A program made the translations under genes and the position numbers. A DNA stretch of 64,000 nt from Nitrosomonas sp. Is35. Its GTDB lineage: Bacteria > Pseudomonadota > Gammaproteobacteria > Burkholderiales > Nitrosomonadaceae. Location of the stretch: NCBI RefSeq assembly GCF_033063295.1, contig NZ_JAWJZH010000001.1:558001-622000 (forward strand). The letters are read 5' to 3'. Positions 40,501-50,104 of the stretch are shown piece after piece. The notes below the pieces were generated by a model. That model searched no databases. It had not been told where the DNA came from and was given only the letters and a program-made list of their open reading frames with translations. Within the stretch, counting starts at the first letter, position 1. Each line of letters opens with the position of its first letter.

Positions 40501-41507
40501 TCGTAGCCACGGTCAAAAGCGCCAAGACACACACCTACAAATACAATGCCCTGGATCAACGCATCAGCAAAAACGGCCCGCTGAGTCCGAAGTTTCTGTT
40601 CTTCTACGATCCAAGCGGACAATTGATCGGGGAGTACCGGGATAACGCATCAACAACCACACCAACCAATGATTGGCTGGTCAGGCAGGAAACCGTGTGG
40701 CTGGGCGATATTCCGGTCGCGGTAATCACGAAACCCGCCGCCACCAGTGAGATCCAGGTGCATTACATCCACGCTGACCACCTCAATACCCCGCGGGTGA
40801 TCGTGAATCAAAACAACACTATCGTCTGGCGCTGGGAAAACACCCACGCCTTCGGCGCCAATCTGCCCAACGAAGACCCGGATGGTAACGGTCAATTATT
40901 TGAATACCATCCAAGATTTCCTGGCCAGTACTTCGATAAGGAAACCGGGCTACACTACAACCACTTCCGCTATTATGAACCAGAGACTGGAAGATACATC
41001 TCGCCCGATCCGATTGGACTGGCGGGGGGAGTCAATGTCTGGGGCTATGTGGGTGGGAATCCAGTTTTGAATTTTGATCTGCTGGGTTTGGAACTAATTT
41101 CGTTTGAGGAAGGGCAACGGATTACTGAAGTTGCTAGAACTTGGTCAGGAGTACCTTATTATGAGAATGGTGGTGCAAGGTCAAGTCGAGATAGAGCTGA
41201 TTGTTCTGGGTCTATTTGGAAAATCTATGAGGAGGCAGGTTATCCTTATGAATATTCAAATTCTAAAATGTTTCCGGATAACCTGCGTTTTAAGCCTGTT
41301 CCTGATAATAAGCCTCAGCCGGGTGACGTAGGACAATGGAATGGTCATGTATTAATTTTCGATCCTAAAGCAGGCGCTAGATATGATTCCTGGTCTGCTC
41401 GCAGACCAGGGGTGCCATTTGGTGCTGCTCAGATAATTTGGTGGGAAAAATCAATGGGGGCAGTAACATGGTATCGATATGACAAACCAAACAATAATAT
41501 TAAGTAG
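37515..41507 (+). pseudogene. RHS/YD-repeat protein with NlpC/P60-like C-terminal tip (lacks its N-terminus because of IS5)
   Basis: 1,330 codons continuing the frame of 36292-36708. It opens with the RHS entry region (CPLYAGNPIHTRTGNKYVFE, then WRHSYNSQL). Dozens of YD repeats of the type YDxxGRL/YDAxGN follow, then the RHS core end at DPIGLAGGVNVWGYVGGNP and LLGL near 41085. The last 139 residues differ in style and resemble an NlpC/P60 peptidase: GVPYYENGG, catalytic-type Cys in RADCSGS (codon 41202) and His in WNGHVLIF (codon 41346), 48 residues apart. RHS shells encapsulate and deliver toxic tips against neighbours. No start codon upstream of 37884 exists in this frame after the IS, so the protein is probably not exported as it stands. 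Confidence 0.88.
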
Positions 41508-42123
41508 TAAGCATATAATATTCATAATCTTAGCTATTGTATGCTATGTATCATTCAATCACAGTATCTGGGCTAAATCTCTCACTGAAGTTGATGCTGT
41601 AAGGATTGTCGCGGAAAAATTTTGCCTCGCTGAATTCGAGGGTGATCCAGATATGCGAATGGATATTGCAAAATATACAACAAGCCGACGAAAAGAAGAG
41701 AGCAGAAAAGATCCTGAATTACTTGGAAAAGTTATTGCATTTGAAGCGGATCCAATTTTTGTTGTTAAATCATTTGAAATCACAAATATTTTAGTTGAAA
41801 AAAATACCGCAGTTGTAACCATTGTTTTTGATCGGATAGCAAAAAGTATGGGTAGTGGATTACCTGGAAGAAAGATAATTGCTGATGATTTGAAACAAGA
41901 TGTTGTAAAACTCCGGTTAATTCGCGATCAAGAAGAATGGTGGATTTTGGATCCTCCAATACCACGGGTGTCAGTAAAAGCGTTACATCAGTTTTATAAA
42001 GATAGAATTGATAGCATGGCTGACTGGATTTTTACAAAGCGAGCCTCTGAGTCTCAAAAAAATAATTATGAAGAAATGAATAAAACTTTAGAGATATTGA
42101 AGTTGTTAATGGTAAGTAAGTAG
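41479..42123 (+). CDS. Exported protein, candidate immunity factor for the RHS tip
   Basis: 214 residues, overlapping the end of the RHS gene by 29 bases. An N-terminal hydrophobic segment (IIFIILAIVCYVSF) ending IWAKS looks like a signal peptide, so the protein should act in the periplasm. The body alternates helices and strands (AVRIVAEKFCLAEFEGD, FVVKSFEITNILVE, AVVTIVFDRI, WWILDPPIPRVS), a pattern like NTF2-fold immunity proteins, but I cannot assign a family. A periplasmic guard next to a peptidoglycan-peptidase tip is the expected logic. The gene is AT-rich, like the tip and unlike the RHS core. Confidence 0.65.
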   Translation: MTNQTIILSSKHIIFIILAIVCYVSFNHSIWAKSLTEVDAVRIVAEKFCLAEFEGDPDMRMDIAKYTTSRRKEESRKDPELLGKVIAFEADPIFVVKSFEITNILVEKNTAVVTIVFDRIAKSMGSGLPGRKIIADDLKQDVVKLRLIRDQEEWWILDPPIPRVSVKALHQFYKDRIDSMADWIFTKRASESQKNNYEEMNKTLEILKLLMVSK

Positions 42124-42173
42124 CCGGATAAGCTTGCATCATCTGGGTTAACAATGCCAAGCGGTGCAAAACC

Positions 42174-43046
42174 TGTAAGAATTACTAGCGTTGTTTACAG
42201 TATTTGGGAGAATACTGTAGATGAACATACACAAACGCACCCGATTAACTTTATTAGATCGTCAGGAAATCTGGCGGCTTTATCAAACCCGGCTGTGGAA
42301 GGTGGCGCATTTGGCGGAACGCTTTCATGTCAGCCGGCCAACGATTTATGATGTACTGAAACGCGCGAGACTGCAGGAATTTACGCCGCGTGACAGCACC
42401 AATCAGCGGTTCAAGACGTTGCAATACGGTCTTAAGCGCCTGGCTAAGGTCGAACAAGCCATCCAGGAACGGCTCAAGCGTGAAGCCAAACGCTATAACA
42501 AGTCTTACCCAGGTGAGCTTGTTCACTTTGATACCAAGCGGCTTTCCTTGTTGAAAGGGCAATCCGCCAATGAACCTCGCGAGTACCTGTTTGTGGCCAT
42601 CGATGATTTTTCCAGGGAGCTGTATGCCGATATTTTTCCCGATAAAACTCAACACAGCGCAGCTCGCTTTCTCATAGACACTGTCATTGCCCAATGTCCG
42701 TATCAGATCGACTGCGCTTATTCCGATAACGGCAAGGAATTTAAAGGAACTGACGGCCATGCTTTCGGCAAAGCTTGCACACAACACGGTATCGGACAGA
42801 AGTTTACCCGCATCAATCGTCCGCAAACCAACGGCAAAGCCGAACGAGTCATCCGCACCCTGATGGATAGTGGCACAGCCAGATTTCCTTTAAAGACTGC
42901 GCCGATCGGCGCGTTCTGCTTTCCCGTTTCATTAACTTCTACAATACCGTCAAACCTCATAAGAGTTTGAATAATGCTACCCCTTATGAAATACTTCACG
43001 CTTATTTCAATCAACCTCTCTGTAAACAACCCTGAGATTTCTTACA
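42174..43046 (+). mobile_element. IS481-family insertion sequence, frameshifted copy
   Basis: 873 bases from TGTAAGAATTAC to the matching end TTCTTACA, one base shorter than the intact copy at 53170-54043. No convincing target duplication is seen at its flanks, so one side may have been rearranged. Confidence 0.9.
42221..43035 (+). pseudogene. IS481-family transposase, inactivated by a 1-base deletion
   Basis: The frame starts [18 protein letters not shown] and agrees with the intact copy through the DDE residues ([21 protein letters not shown]). At about 42869 the sequence reads GGATAGTGG where the intact copy has GGATATGTGG, so one T is lost. The frame then ends early at 42970, giving 249 instead of 271 residues with a changed tail. 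Confidence 0.9.
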
Positions 43047-43285
43047 CCTTAAGCACTATCTTGATTGAAAGATCATTCTGGCATATTGGCTATTCAAATT
43101 ATTTGCTACTGCTGAGTATTCTTGCTGTGATGCACATCGTCGTTAGTACTATGATAATCATCGCTAATCCAGGTAAACTTCTGTTGCGATTGGGAGCAAT
43201 AGTGATATTTATCATTGGTCAACGGTGGTCCATTGAGCTGATTGCAATGGTAATGATTTGGCAGGTTCGCGGATTTGCGCCATAG
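43047..43285 (+). pseudogene. Membrane-protein remnant cut by the IS481 copy
   Basis: Right after the IS end the frame is open for about 79 codons and encodes two or three hydrophobic segments (YSNYLLLLSILAVMHIV, LRLGAIVIFIIG, LIAMVMIWQV), ending RGFAP. A start is available only inside the IS (42974). The most likely reading is the C-terminus of a membrane protein that lost its beginning to the insertion. I do not recognise it; it does not look like SdhC or SdhD. Confidence 0.4.
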
Positions 43286-43558
43286 TGAGCAGCTTGGATC
43301 AGCTTGCAACATTCAGGATTCACGGAATAACATCTTGCAGTAGTCTCTTCGATCTGAATAGTCTGAAAGAGGATTAAAGTGTAAGAAATTAACCGCGGTT
43401 TGCAGAATTGATGGTGGCAAACGGCGTTTCTCTGATCTACCTGACGATTTACAATTACAACCAAACGCTGTCAATCCGGTTTCAAATCTGTATACTTTGC
43501 AGTGTTCTGAGTTGTTTCTATCGATTTAAGCCGTATTCAAACCATCCGGAGCCAGCCC
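43286..43558. other. Non-coding stretch upstream of sdhB
   Basis: No trace of an sdhA end was found on reading this stretch in the forward frames, although sdhA normally lies directly before sdhB. A candidate promoter, CTGTCA (43468-43473) and TATACT (43491-43496) with 17 bases between, lies about 60 bases before sdhB and could drive sdhB-sdhE-gltA. Confidence 0.45.
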
Positions 43559-44254
43559 ATGAAGTTTTCGATTTACCGCTACGATCCCGATAAAGATGAA
43601 AAACCTTACATGCAGGATTACGACGTGCAGCTGGCGCCGACCGATAAGATGTTGCTGGATGCGTTGCTGCGCATTAAGTCGATCGATGACAGTTTGAGTC
43701 TGCGCCGTTCCTGCCGCGAAGGGGTGTGCGGTTCGGATGCGATGAATATCAACGGGCGCAATGGGTTGGCGTGCATCACGCCGGTCCGCAGCCTGAAAGA
43801 GCCGGTGGAAATACGGCCGTTGCCCGGATTGCCGGTGATTCGCGATCTGATCGTGGATATGACGCAATTCTTTCAACAGTACCATTCGATCAAACCTTAT
43901 TTGATCAACAACGATCCGCCGCCCGAAACGGAGCGGTTGCAGTCGCCGGAGGAAAGAGCGGCGTTGGACGGCGTTTATGAGTGCATCTTATGCGCGTGTT
44001 GCACCACTTCCTGTCCGTCGTTCTGGTGGAATCCGGATAAATTCGTCGGCCCGGCGGGGTTACTTCAAGCGTACCGGTTCCTGGCCGATAGCCGTGATCA
44101 GGCGACCGCTGAACGGCTGGATAATCTGGAAGATCCTTACCGGCTGTTTCGCTGCCATTCCATCATGAATTGCGCCGATGCCTGTCCTAAAGGCTTGAAT
44201 CCTACCGAGGCAATCGGCAAAATCAAGGACATGATGGTCAAAAGAACGGTATGA
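43559..44254 (+). CDS. sdhB: Succinate dehydrogenase iron-sulfur subunit
   Basis: A 231-residue subunit B of complex II. The 2Fe-2S ligands are Cys52, Cys57, Asp60 and Cys72 (CREGVCGSD, with Asp as in E. coli). The 4Fe-4S site is Cys142/145/148 with ECILCACC, and the 3Fe-4S site is around Cys152, Cys199 and Cys205 (CHSIMNCADACPKGLNP). It carries electrons from FAD in SdhA to quinone. sdhE overlaps its stop by four bases. sdhC, sdhD and sdhA are not in front of it; IS remnants are found there instead. Confidence 0.96.
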   Translation: MKFSIYRYDPDKDEKPYMQDYDVQLAPTDKMLLDALLRIKSIDDSLSLRRSCREGVCGSDAMNINGRNGLACITPVRSLKEPVEIRPLPGLPVIRDLIVDMTQFFQQYHSIKPYLINNDPPPETERLQSPEERAALDGVYECILCACCTTSCPSFWWNPDKFVGPAGLLQAYRFLADSRDQATAERLDNLEDPYRLFRCHSIMNCADACPKGLNPTEAIGKIKDMMVKRTV

Positions 44255-44484
44255 AGGAATTCGAACGCGCCCGCTGGCGCTGTCGGCGCGGCCTGCTCGA
44301 ATTGGATATTATTTTGCAGCGTTTTATGGATCAGCATTACGCGCAATTGGATCAGCAAGGACTAGAGCAATTTGAACGATTACTGTCCTTACCGGATAAT
44401 GACCTGTGGGATTTGATCGCAGCAAAACAAATCAACCGCGATAGTGACTTGCAGGCAATTTTGGAATTACTACAAAAGAGTTAG
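44251..44484 (+). CDS. sdhE: FAD assembly factor SdhE
   Basis: A 77-residue helical protein starting MKEFERARWRCRRGLLELD. The RGLLELD stretch is the RGxxE signature of SdhE (YgfY/CptB), which helps attach FAD covalently to SdhA. It overlaps sdhB by ATGA, so translation is coupled, and lies before gltA, the normal betaproteobacterial order. Confidence 0.92.
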   Translation: MKEFERARWRCRRGLLELDIILQRFMDQHYAQLDQQGLEQFERLLSLPDNDLWDLIAAKQINRDSDLQAILELLQKS

Positions 44485-44568
44485 GTTTCCGATGGTATTC
44501 TGGCAGCTCTGGAACCTGATAACAGTGCATACTCATCAAATCATACGCAACACAAGTGGAGAAGTCAT

Positions 44569-45870
44569 ATGGCACAAAAAGGCACAGCGACTCTGAATCT
44601 GAATAACGGCAGCGCGCCAATCGAGCTGCCGGTTTTATCCGGAACTATGGGCCCGGATGTGATCGATATCCGTAAGCTGCACGCACAGAGTGGCTTGTTT
44701 ACTTATGATCCCGGTTTTTTGTCAACCGCGAGCAATAGCTCGACGATTACTTTCATCGATGGCGACAAGGGCATTTTGCTGTATCGCGGCTATCCGATCG
44801 AACAGCTGGCGTTGCATTGCGATTTCATCGATGTTTGCTATTTATTGCTGCATGGCGAATTACCGTTACCTGAGCAGAAAAAAACCTTTGATGGTGCGAT
44901 CAAAAGCCATTCGATGTTGCACGAGCAACTGGTGCGGTTTTATAGCGGATTCCGCCGTGACGCCCATCCGATGGCGGTGATGGTTGGCGTGGTCGGTGCG
45001 CTGTCGGCGTTTTATCATGACGCATTGAATATTTCCGATCCGTCGCACCGCGAACAATCGGCATTCCGCTTAATCGCCAAATTGCCGACGATTACCGCAA
45101 TGGCGTACAAATACAATATTGGGCAGCCGTATGTTTATCCGCAAAACAACTTGAGTTATGCGGAAAATTTCCTGCACATGATGTTTTCCGTGCCGACGGA
45201 AAAATACGAGGCCAACCCCGTCATTGTGCGCGCCTTGGACCGGATTCTGATTTTGCACGCCGATCATGAACAGAACGCTTCCACCTCGACCGTTCGTCTG
45301 GCGGGTTCCAGCGGGGCTAATCCGTTTGCCTGTATTTCCGCGGGTATTTCCTGCCTATGGGGCCCTGCGCATGGTGGCGCGAACGAAGCCTGCCTGCATA
45401 TGCTGGAGGAGATTGGTGATGTGTCGCGCATCGATGAGTTCATCCGGCGCGCTAAAAACAAAGACGATAATTACCGGCTCATGGGCTTCGGTCACCGGGT
45501 TTATAAGAACATGGACCCGCGCGCGAAACTGATGCGCGAAACCTGCCACGAAGTGTTGAACGAGCTGGGGTTGCAAAACGACCGCTTATTCAAACTGGCG
45601 CTGCAACTGGAAAAAATCGCTTTGGAAGACGATTATTTCATTTCGCGTAAGCTCTATCCGAACGTCGATTTTTATTCTGGTATTGTGCAGCGGGCATTGG
45701 GCATCCCGACCAGCATGTTTACCGCGATTTTCGCGATGGCGCGCACCGTCGGCTGGGTGGCGCAATGGAGCGAGATGGTATCCGATCCGGATTATAAAAT
45801 CGGGCGCCCGCGTCAGCTTTATACGGGCACGACGATGCGCGATGTGCCCAGTTCGTACATTAAAAAATAG
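44569..45870 (+). CDS. gltA: Citrate synthase
   Basis: A 433-residue type II (hexameric class) citrate synthase. The active-site histidines lie in [12 protein letters not shown] and [15 protein letters not shown], with the catalytic Asp in [14 protein letters not shown]. It condenses acetyl-CoA and oxaloacetate. AGTGGAGAAG precedes the ATG. sucA follows after 29 bases, so sdhB-sdhE-gltA-sucA-sucB is probably one operon. Confidence 0.97.
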   Translation: MAQKGTATLNLNNGSAPIELPVLSGTMGPDVIDIRKLHAQSGLFTYDPGFLSTASNSSTITFIDGDKGILLYRGYPIEQLALHCDFIDVCYLLLHGELPLPEQKKTFDGAIKSHSMLHEQLVRFYSGFRRDAHPMAVMVGVVGALSAFYHDALNISDPSHREQSAFRLIAKLPTITAMAYKYNIGQPYVYPQNNLSYAENFLHMMFSVPTEKYEANPVIVRALDRILILHADHEQNASTSTVRLAGSSGANPFACISAGISCLWGPAHGGANEACLHMLEEIGDVSRIDEFIRRAKNKDDNYRLMGFGHRVYKNMDPRAKLMRETCHEVLNELGLQNDRLFKLALQLEKIALEDDYFISRKLYPNVDFYSGIVQRALGIPTSMFTAIFAMARTVGWVAQWSEMVSDPDYKIGRPRQLYTGTTMRDVPSSYIKK

Positions 45871-45899
45871 CCGTTCATTTATTTTAGGCCGCTGACCTT

Positions 45900-48743
45900 A
45901 TGAACAAGCCGTTGTTGGATGATACGCTCTTGTCCGGTGCGAATGCCGCGTTTGTCGAGGCGGTTTATGACGAGTATCTGCATAATCCCAATTCGGTCGC
46001 GCTCGCCTGGCGTGAATACTTTGACCAGCTCGCGAAACAACCGGAAGCTGCCGCAACCCGGCAAACGCAACCGCCAGTGAGTGGTTCGACGGCTGCCGTT
46101 CCCACCGCGAAACCTTCCGGCAGAGAAACACAAACCGTATTACCCGAAGCGGTGGCCGCGGATACGGACGATCGCAAGCAAGTTGCCGTGCTGCAACTGA
46201 TCAACATGCACCGCTATCTGGGTTTGAATCAGGCTAAGCTGGATCCGCTCGGACTGAAACAGCAAGCGGATGTGCCCGAACTGAATCCGGCGCATTACGG
46301 CTTTATCGAATCCGATATGGATAAGGTATTCAACACCGGTTCTTTGGTTGGTCCCGAGCATGCCACGTTGCGCGAGATATTGCAGATTCTGCGGGAAACC
46401 TACTGCGGTTCGGTCGGCGCCGAATACATGTATATCTCTTCGGTGGAGCAGAAACGCTGGATTCAGGCGCGGCTGGAAGGTCAACGATCGAATCCGGATT
46501 ATTCCGCGGATTATAAGCGCCATATTCTTGAGCGGCTGAATGCCGCAGAAGGGCTGGAAAAGTATCTGCACACCCGCTATGTCGGGCAAAAACGCTTCTC
46601 CGGCGAAGGCAATGAAAGTCTGATCCCGCTGCTGGACAATCTGATTCATAGAGCGGGTAAAACCGGTGTGCAGCAGATCATCATGGGCATGGCGCATCGC
46701 GCCCGGCTCAATGTACTGGTCAACACGCTGGGAAAAATGCCCGCCGATCTGTTTCGCGAGTTTGAAGGAAAGCAGCCGGAAGCGTTACCATCCGGCGACG
46801 TGAAATATCATCAAGGATTTTCATCCGCGATTAAAACTGCCGATGGCATCGTGCGCTTGGCGCTGGCGTTCAATCCGTCACACCTTGAGATTGTCAATCC
46901 GGTGGTCGAGGGTTCGGTGCGCGCACGCCAGCATCTGCTGAACGACAAATTGGGCGACCGCGTGCTGCCGGTGTTGATCCACGGCGACGCGGCTTTTGCC
47001 GGGCAAGGCGTGGTGATGGAAACGCTGAATTTATCGCAAACCCGCGGTTACGGCACCGGCGGCACGGTGCATATCATCATCAATAATCAGATCGGTTTCA
47101 CCACATCCGATCCGCGCGACAGCCGTTCGACCTTGTACTGCACCGATGTTGCCAAAATGATCGAAGCGCCGATTTTCCACGTCAATGGTGACGATCCCGA
47201 AGCGGTGGTGATGGTAGCCGAACTGGCGCTGGATTTCCGCATGCGTTTTCATAAGGATGTCGTGATCGATATGGTGTGCTTCCGCCGCCTTGGTCACAAT
47301 GAACAAGATGAACCGATGGTGACGCAACCGCGCATGTATCAAATCATCAATCAGCATCCCGGCACACGCAAACGCTATGCCGATAAGCTGATTGGAGAAG
47401 GCGTGATCAAACCGGAAGACGCGGATCAGCTGGCGCAAGCATACCGCGAAGCGATGGATGAAGGCGTCAACCCAAACAAGACGGTGTGCTATGACTATAA
47501 GTCGCCATATGCCATCAATTGGGAGCCTTTTGTCCAACCCTGCAAATGGAACAAGAAGGTTAAAACCGGTGTTGCGCTGCAAACGCTGAAACAGCTTGCA
47601 TTGCGGCTGACGGATATTCCCGAAGGTTTCAAACTGCATTCACGGGTGGAAAAAATCATTGCCGACCGGCGCTCGATGGGCAATGGTGAATTGCCGCTGG
47701 ATTGGGGCATGGCGGAGAATCTGGCTTACGCATCCTTGTTGAAGGAAGGGTATCCGGTCAGATTGTCGGGACAGGATTCGGGCCGCGGCACATTTTTTCA
47801 CCGCCACGCGGTATTGCATGACCAGGTAGCCGCCGATCAGAACGAACGGATTTATGTGCCGTTGCGCCATTTGTACCCCGAACAACCGGATTTTGTCGTC
47901 ATCGACTCGATGCTGTCGGAAGAAGCAGTGCTGGGTTTTGAATACGGTTACGCCACCACGCAACCGACCGAATTGGTGATCTGGGAAGCGCAGTTTGGCG
48001 ATTTTGCCAATGGCGCGCAGGTGGTGATCGATCAGTTCATTGCTTCGGGCGAAGCCAAATGGGGCCGCTTGTGCGGCTTGGTAATGATGCTGCCGCACGG
48101 TTACGAAGGGCAAGGGCCGGAACATTCTTCCGCGCGGCTGGAGCGGTATTTGCAATTATGCGCGGACTACAATATTCAAGTGTGCGTGCCTTCGACCCCG
48201 GCGCAAATGTTTCATGTGCTGCGGCGGCAGATGATCCGCCCGATCCGCAAACCGCTGATCATCATGAGTCCGAAAAGCATGCTGCGCCATAAGGAATCGG
48301 TGTCCAGTCTGGACGAACTGGCGCATGGACATTTTTATCCGGTTATTTCCGAAACTGAAAATCTGGATTCCAATCAAGTAAAACGCATTATCGCGTGCAG
48401 CGGGAAGATTTATTACGAGCTGATGGCGTACCGCAAAGAGCAGCAAATCTCAAATATGGCCATTATCCGCTTGGAACAGCTTTACCCGTTCCCGCACGAG
48501 GAATTTCAAGCCGAGATTGATCGCTTCGGCAACGCCAAGGAAGTGGTGTGGTGTCAGGAAGAACCGGGTAATCAAGGCGCATGGCATCGCATTCAACACT
48601 ATTTATTGCGCCATATGAAACCGGATCAGGTGCTGGGCTATGCGTTGCGCGCATCTTCGGCTTCCCCGGCAGTCGGTTATACGGCAAGACACAAATTTAC
48701 ACAGAATGAGTTAATCGTCGCAGCATTCCGAGAAAAAATTTAG
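45900..48743 (+). CDS. sucA: 2-oxoglutarate dehydrogenase E1 component
   Basis: A 947-residue thiamine-diphosphate enzyme. The N-terminus (LLSGANAAFVEAVYDEYL) is the E2-binding segment typical of SucA. The ThDP region includes GMAHRARLNVLVN, HGDAAFAGQGVVMETLNLS and FRRLGHNEQDEP, and the C-terminal part carries GQDSGRGTFFHRHAV. It decarboxylates 2-oxoglutarate and passes the succinyl group to SucB. Ammonia oxidisers carry these genes although their cycle may run incompletely. Confidence 0.97.
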   Translation: MNKPLLDDTLLSGANAAFVEAVYDEYLHNPNSVALAWREYFDQLAKQPEAAATRQTQPPVSGSTAAVPTAKPSGRETQTVLPEAVAADTDDRKQVAVLQLINMHRYLGLNQAKLDPLGLKQQADVPELNPAHYGFIESDMDKVFNTGSLVGPEHATLREILQILRETYCGSVGAEYMYISSVEQKRWIQARLEGQRSNPDYSADYKRHILERLNAAEGLEKYLHTRYVGQKRFSGEGNESLIPLLDNLIHRAGKTGVQQIIMGMAHRARLNVLVNTLGKMPADLFREFEGKQPEALPSGDVKYHQGFSSAIKTADGIVRLALAFNPSHLEIVNPVVEGSVRARQHLLNDKLGDRVLPVLIHGDAAFAGQGVVMETLNLSQTRGYGTGGTVHIIINNQIGFTTSDPRDSRSTLYCTDVAKMIEAPIFHVNGDDPEAVVMVAELALDFRMRFHKDVVIDMVCFRRLGHNEQDEPMVTQPRMYQIINQHPGTRKRYADKLIGEGVIKPEDADQLAQAYREAMDEGVNPNKTVCYDYKSPYAINWEPFVQPCKWNKKVKTGVALQTLKQLALRLTDIPEGFKLHSRVEKIIADRRSMGNGELPLDWGMAENLAYASLLKEGYPVRLSGQDSGRGTFFHRHAVLHDQVAADQNERIYVPLRHLYPEQPDFVVIDSMLSEEAVLGFEYGYATTQPTELVIWEAQFGDFANGAQVVIDQFIASGEAKWGRLCGLVMMLPHGYEGQGPEHSSARLERYLQLCADYNIQVCVPSTPAQMFHVLRRQMIRPIRKPLIIMSPKSMLRHKESVSSLDELAHGHFYPVISETENLDSNQVKRIIACSGKIYYELMAYRKEQQISNMAIIRLEQLYPFPHEEFQAEIDRFGNAKEVVWCQEEPGNQGAWHRIQHYLLRHMKPDQVLGYALRASSASPAVGYTARHKFTQNELIVAAFREKI

Positions 48744-48755
48744 CACGAGGGCGCC

Positions 48756-50006
48756 ATGCTAGTTGAAGTCAAAGTTCCCGCATTATCCGAATCCGTAGCG
48801 GAAGCTACGTTAATCTCCTGGCACAAGAAAGCGGGAGACTACGTCAACCGGTCGGAAAATCTGATCGACATCGAAACCGATAAAGTCGTGATGGAACTGC
48901 CCGCACCCAGTGCCGGTGTATTGGCTAAAGTGCTGAAAGGGGATGGCGCAACCGTCGTCAGCGGCGAAGTGATCGCGATGATTGAAACCGAAGCGGCCGT
49001 TCAACCGGAGAATGAAGTCAAACCGGCTCCCGCTGCAAGTCAGCAGGCGCAAGCCCCTGCTGCGCTGAACGCAGAAAAATCAAGCGTTGAAGCAGTCGAT
49101 ACCGCAATTCCGATGCTGATGCCGGCAGCACGCAAACTGGCGGAAGAAAATAATCTGAAAGCGACGGAAACGTCGGCGATCAAGGGCACCGGCCTCGGCG
49201 GGCGCATTACCAAAGAGGATGTGCAAGCATATATGGCTAGTAAATCCGGTGTGGCTGCAAAAGTTGGAATTGAATCCACCGCAACGGGTAAACCAGCAAC
49301 AGGAACGCGCACCGAACGCCGGGTGGCTATGTCGCGCTTGCGCCAGCGCATTGCGGAGCGTTTGGTAGAGTCACAATCGACCGCAGCGATTCTGACCACG
49401 TTCAACGAAGTCAATATGCAGGCGATCATCGATCTGCGCACGCGCTATAAAACCGAGTTTGAAAAGGAGCACGGCGTCAAACTCGGCTTCATGTCGTTCT
49501 TCGTCAAAGCGGTGATTGCCGCATTAAAGAAATACCCGATCGTCAATGCCTCGGTGGAAGGCAATGAAATTGTCTACCACGATTACTACGACATCGGCAT
49601 CGCAGTCGGCAGCCCGCGCGGGCTTGTCGTGCCGGTTATCCGTGACGCGGACAGATTGTCGCTGGCGGAAATCGAACTGCAAATCGCCGACTTTGCCAAA
49701 CGCGCGCAAGACGGTAAACTCACCATTGAAGAACTCAGCGGCGGGACCTTCTCGATCACCAACGGCGGCGTTTTCGGCTCGATGCTGTCGACCCCGATCA
49801 TCAATCCGCCACAAAGCGCCATTCTCGGCATCCACGCCACTAAGGAACGTGCAGTCGTCGAAAACGGCCAAATCGTCATCCGCCCGATGAATTATTTAGC
49901 GCTATCGTATGATCACCGCATCATCGACGGCCGCGAAGCGGTGCTGTCGCTGGTGGCGATGAAAGAAGCGCTGGAGTATCCGATGAGTCCGTTGTTGGAG
50001 AGGTGA
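48756..50006 (+). CDS. sucB: Dihydrolipoyl succinyltransferase (2-oxoglutarate dehydrogenase E2)
   Basis: 416 residues: one lipoyl domain with Lys43 in the ETDKVVMELPAP loop, an Ala/Pro-rich linker, an E3-binding domain (PAARKLAEENNL, GLGGRITKEDVQ) and the catalytic core with YDHRIIDGREAV. It transfers the succinyl group to CoA. The gene begins 12 bases after sucA. The E3 gene lpd, often next, is absent here. Confidence 0.97.
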   Translation: MLVEVKVPALSESVAEATLISWHKKAGDYVNRSENLIDIETDKVVMELPAPSAGVLAKVLKGDGATVVSGEVIAMIETEAAVQPENEVKPAPAASQQAQAPAALNAEKSSVEAVDTAIPMLMPAARKLAEENNLKATETSAIKGTGLGGRITKEDVQAYMASKSGVAAKVGIESTATGKPATGTRTERRVAMSRLRQRIAERLVESQSTAAILTTFNEVNMQAIIDLRTRYKTEFEKEHGVKLGFMSFFVKAVIAALKKYPIVNASVEGNEIVYHDYYDIGIAVGSPRGLVVPVIRDADRLSLAEIELQIADFAKRAQDGKLTIEELSGGTFSITNGGVFGSMLSTPIINPPQSAILGIHATKERAVVENGQIVIRPMNYLALSYDHRIIDGREAVLSLVAMKEALEYPMSPLLER

Positions 50007-50104
50007 AAGAAAATCGCAGGTACCGATGAAATCGATGCGCCTCTTTGCATCAGCGCATCCTGCCGATTTTGTAAATTCCGAAACTTTAGTTATATATACA
50101 TAAT

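Noticed and set aside
43047..43285. Reading the membrane-protein remnant as the end of sdhD
   Set aside because: It lacks the conserved His and the R/H-x-Y patterns of SdhD and is followed by 270 non-coding bases instead of sdhA.
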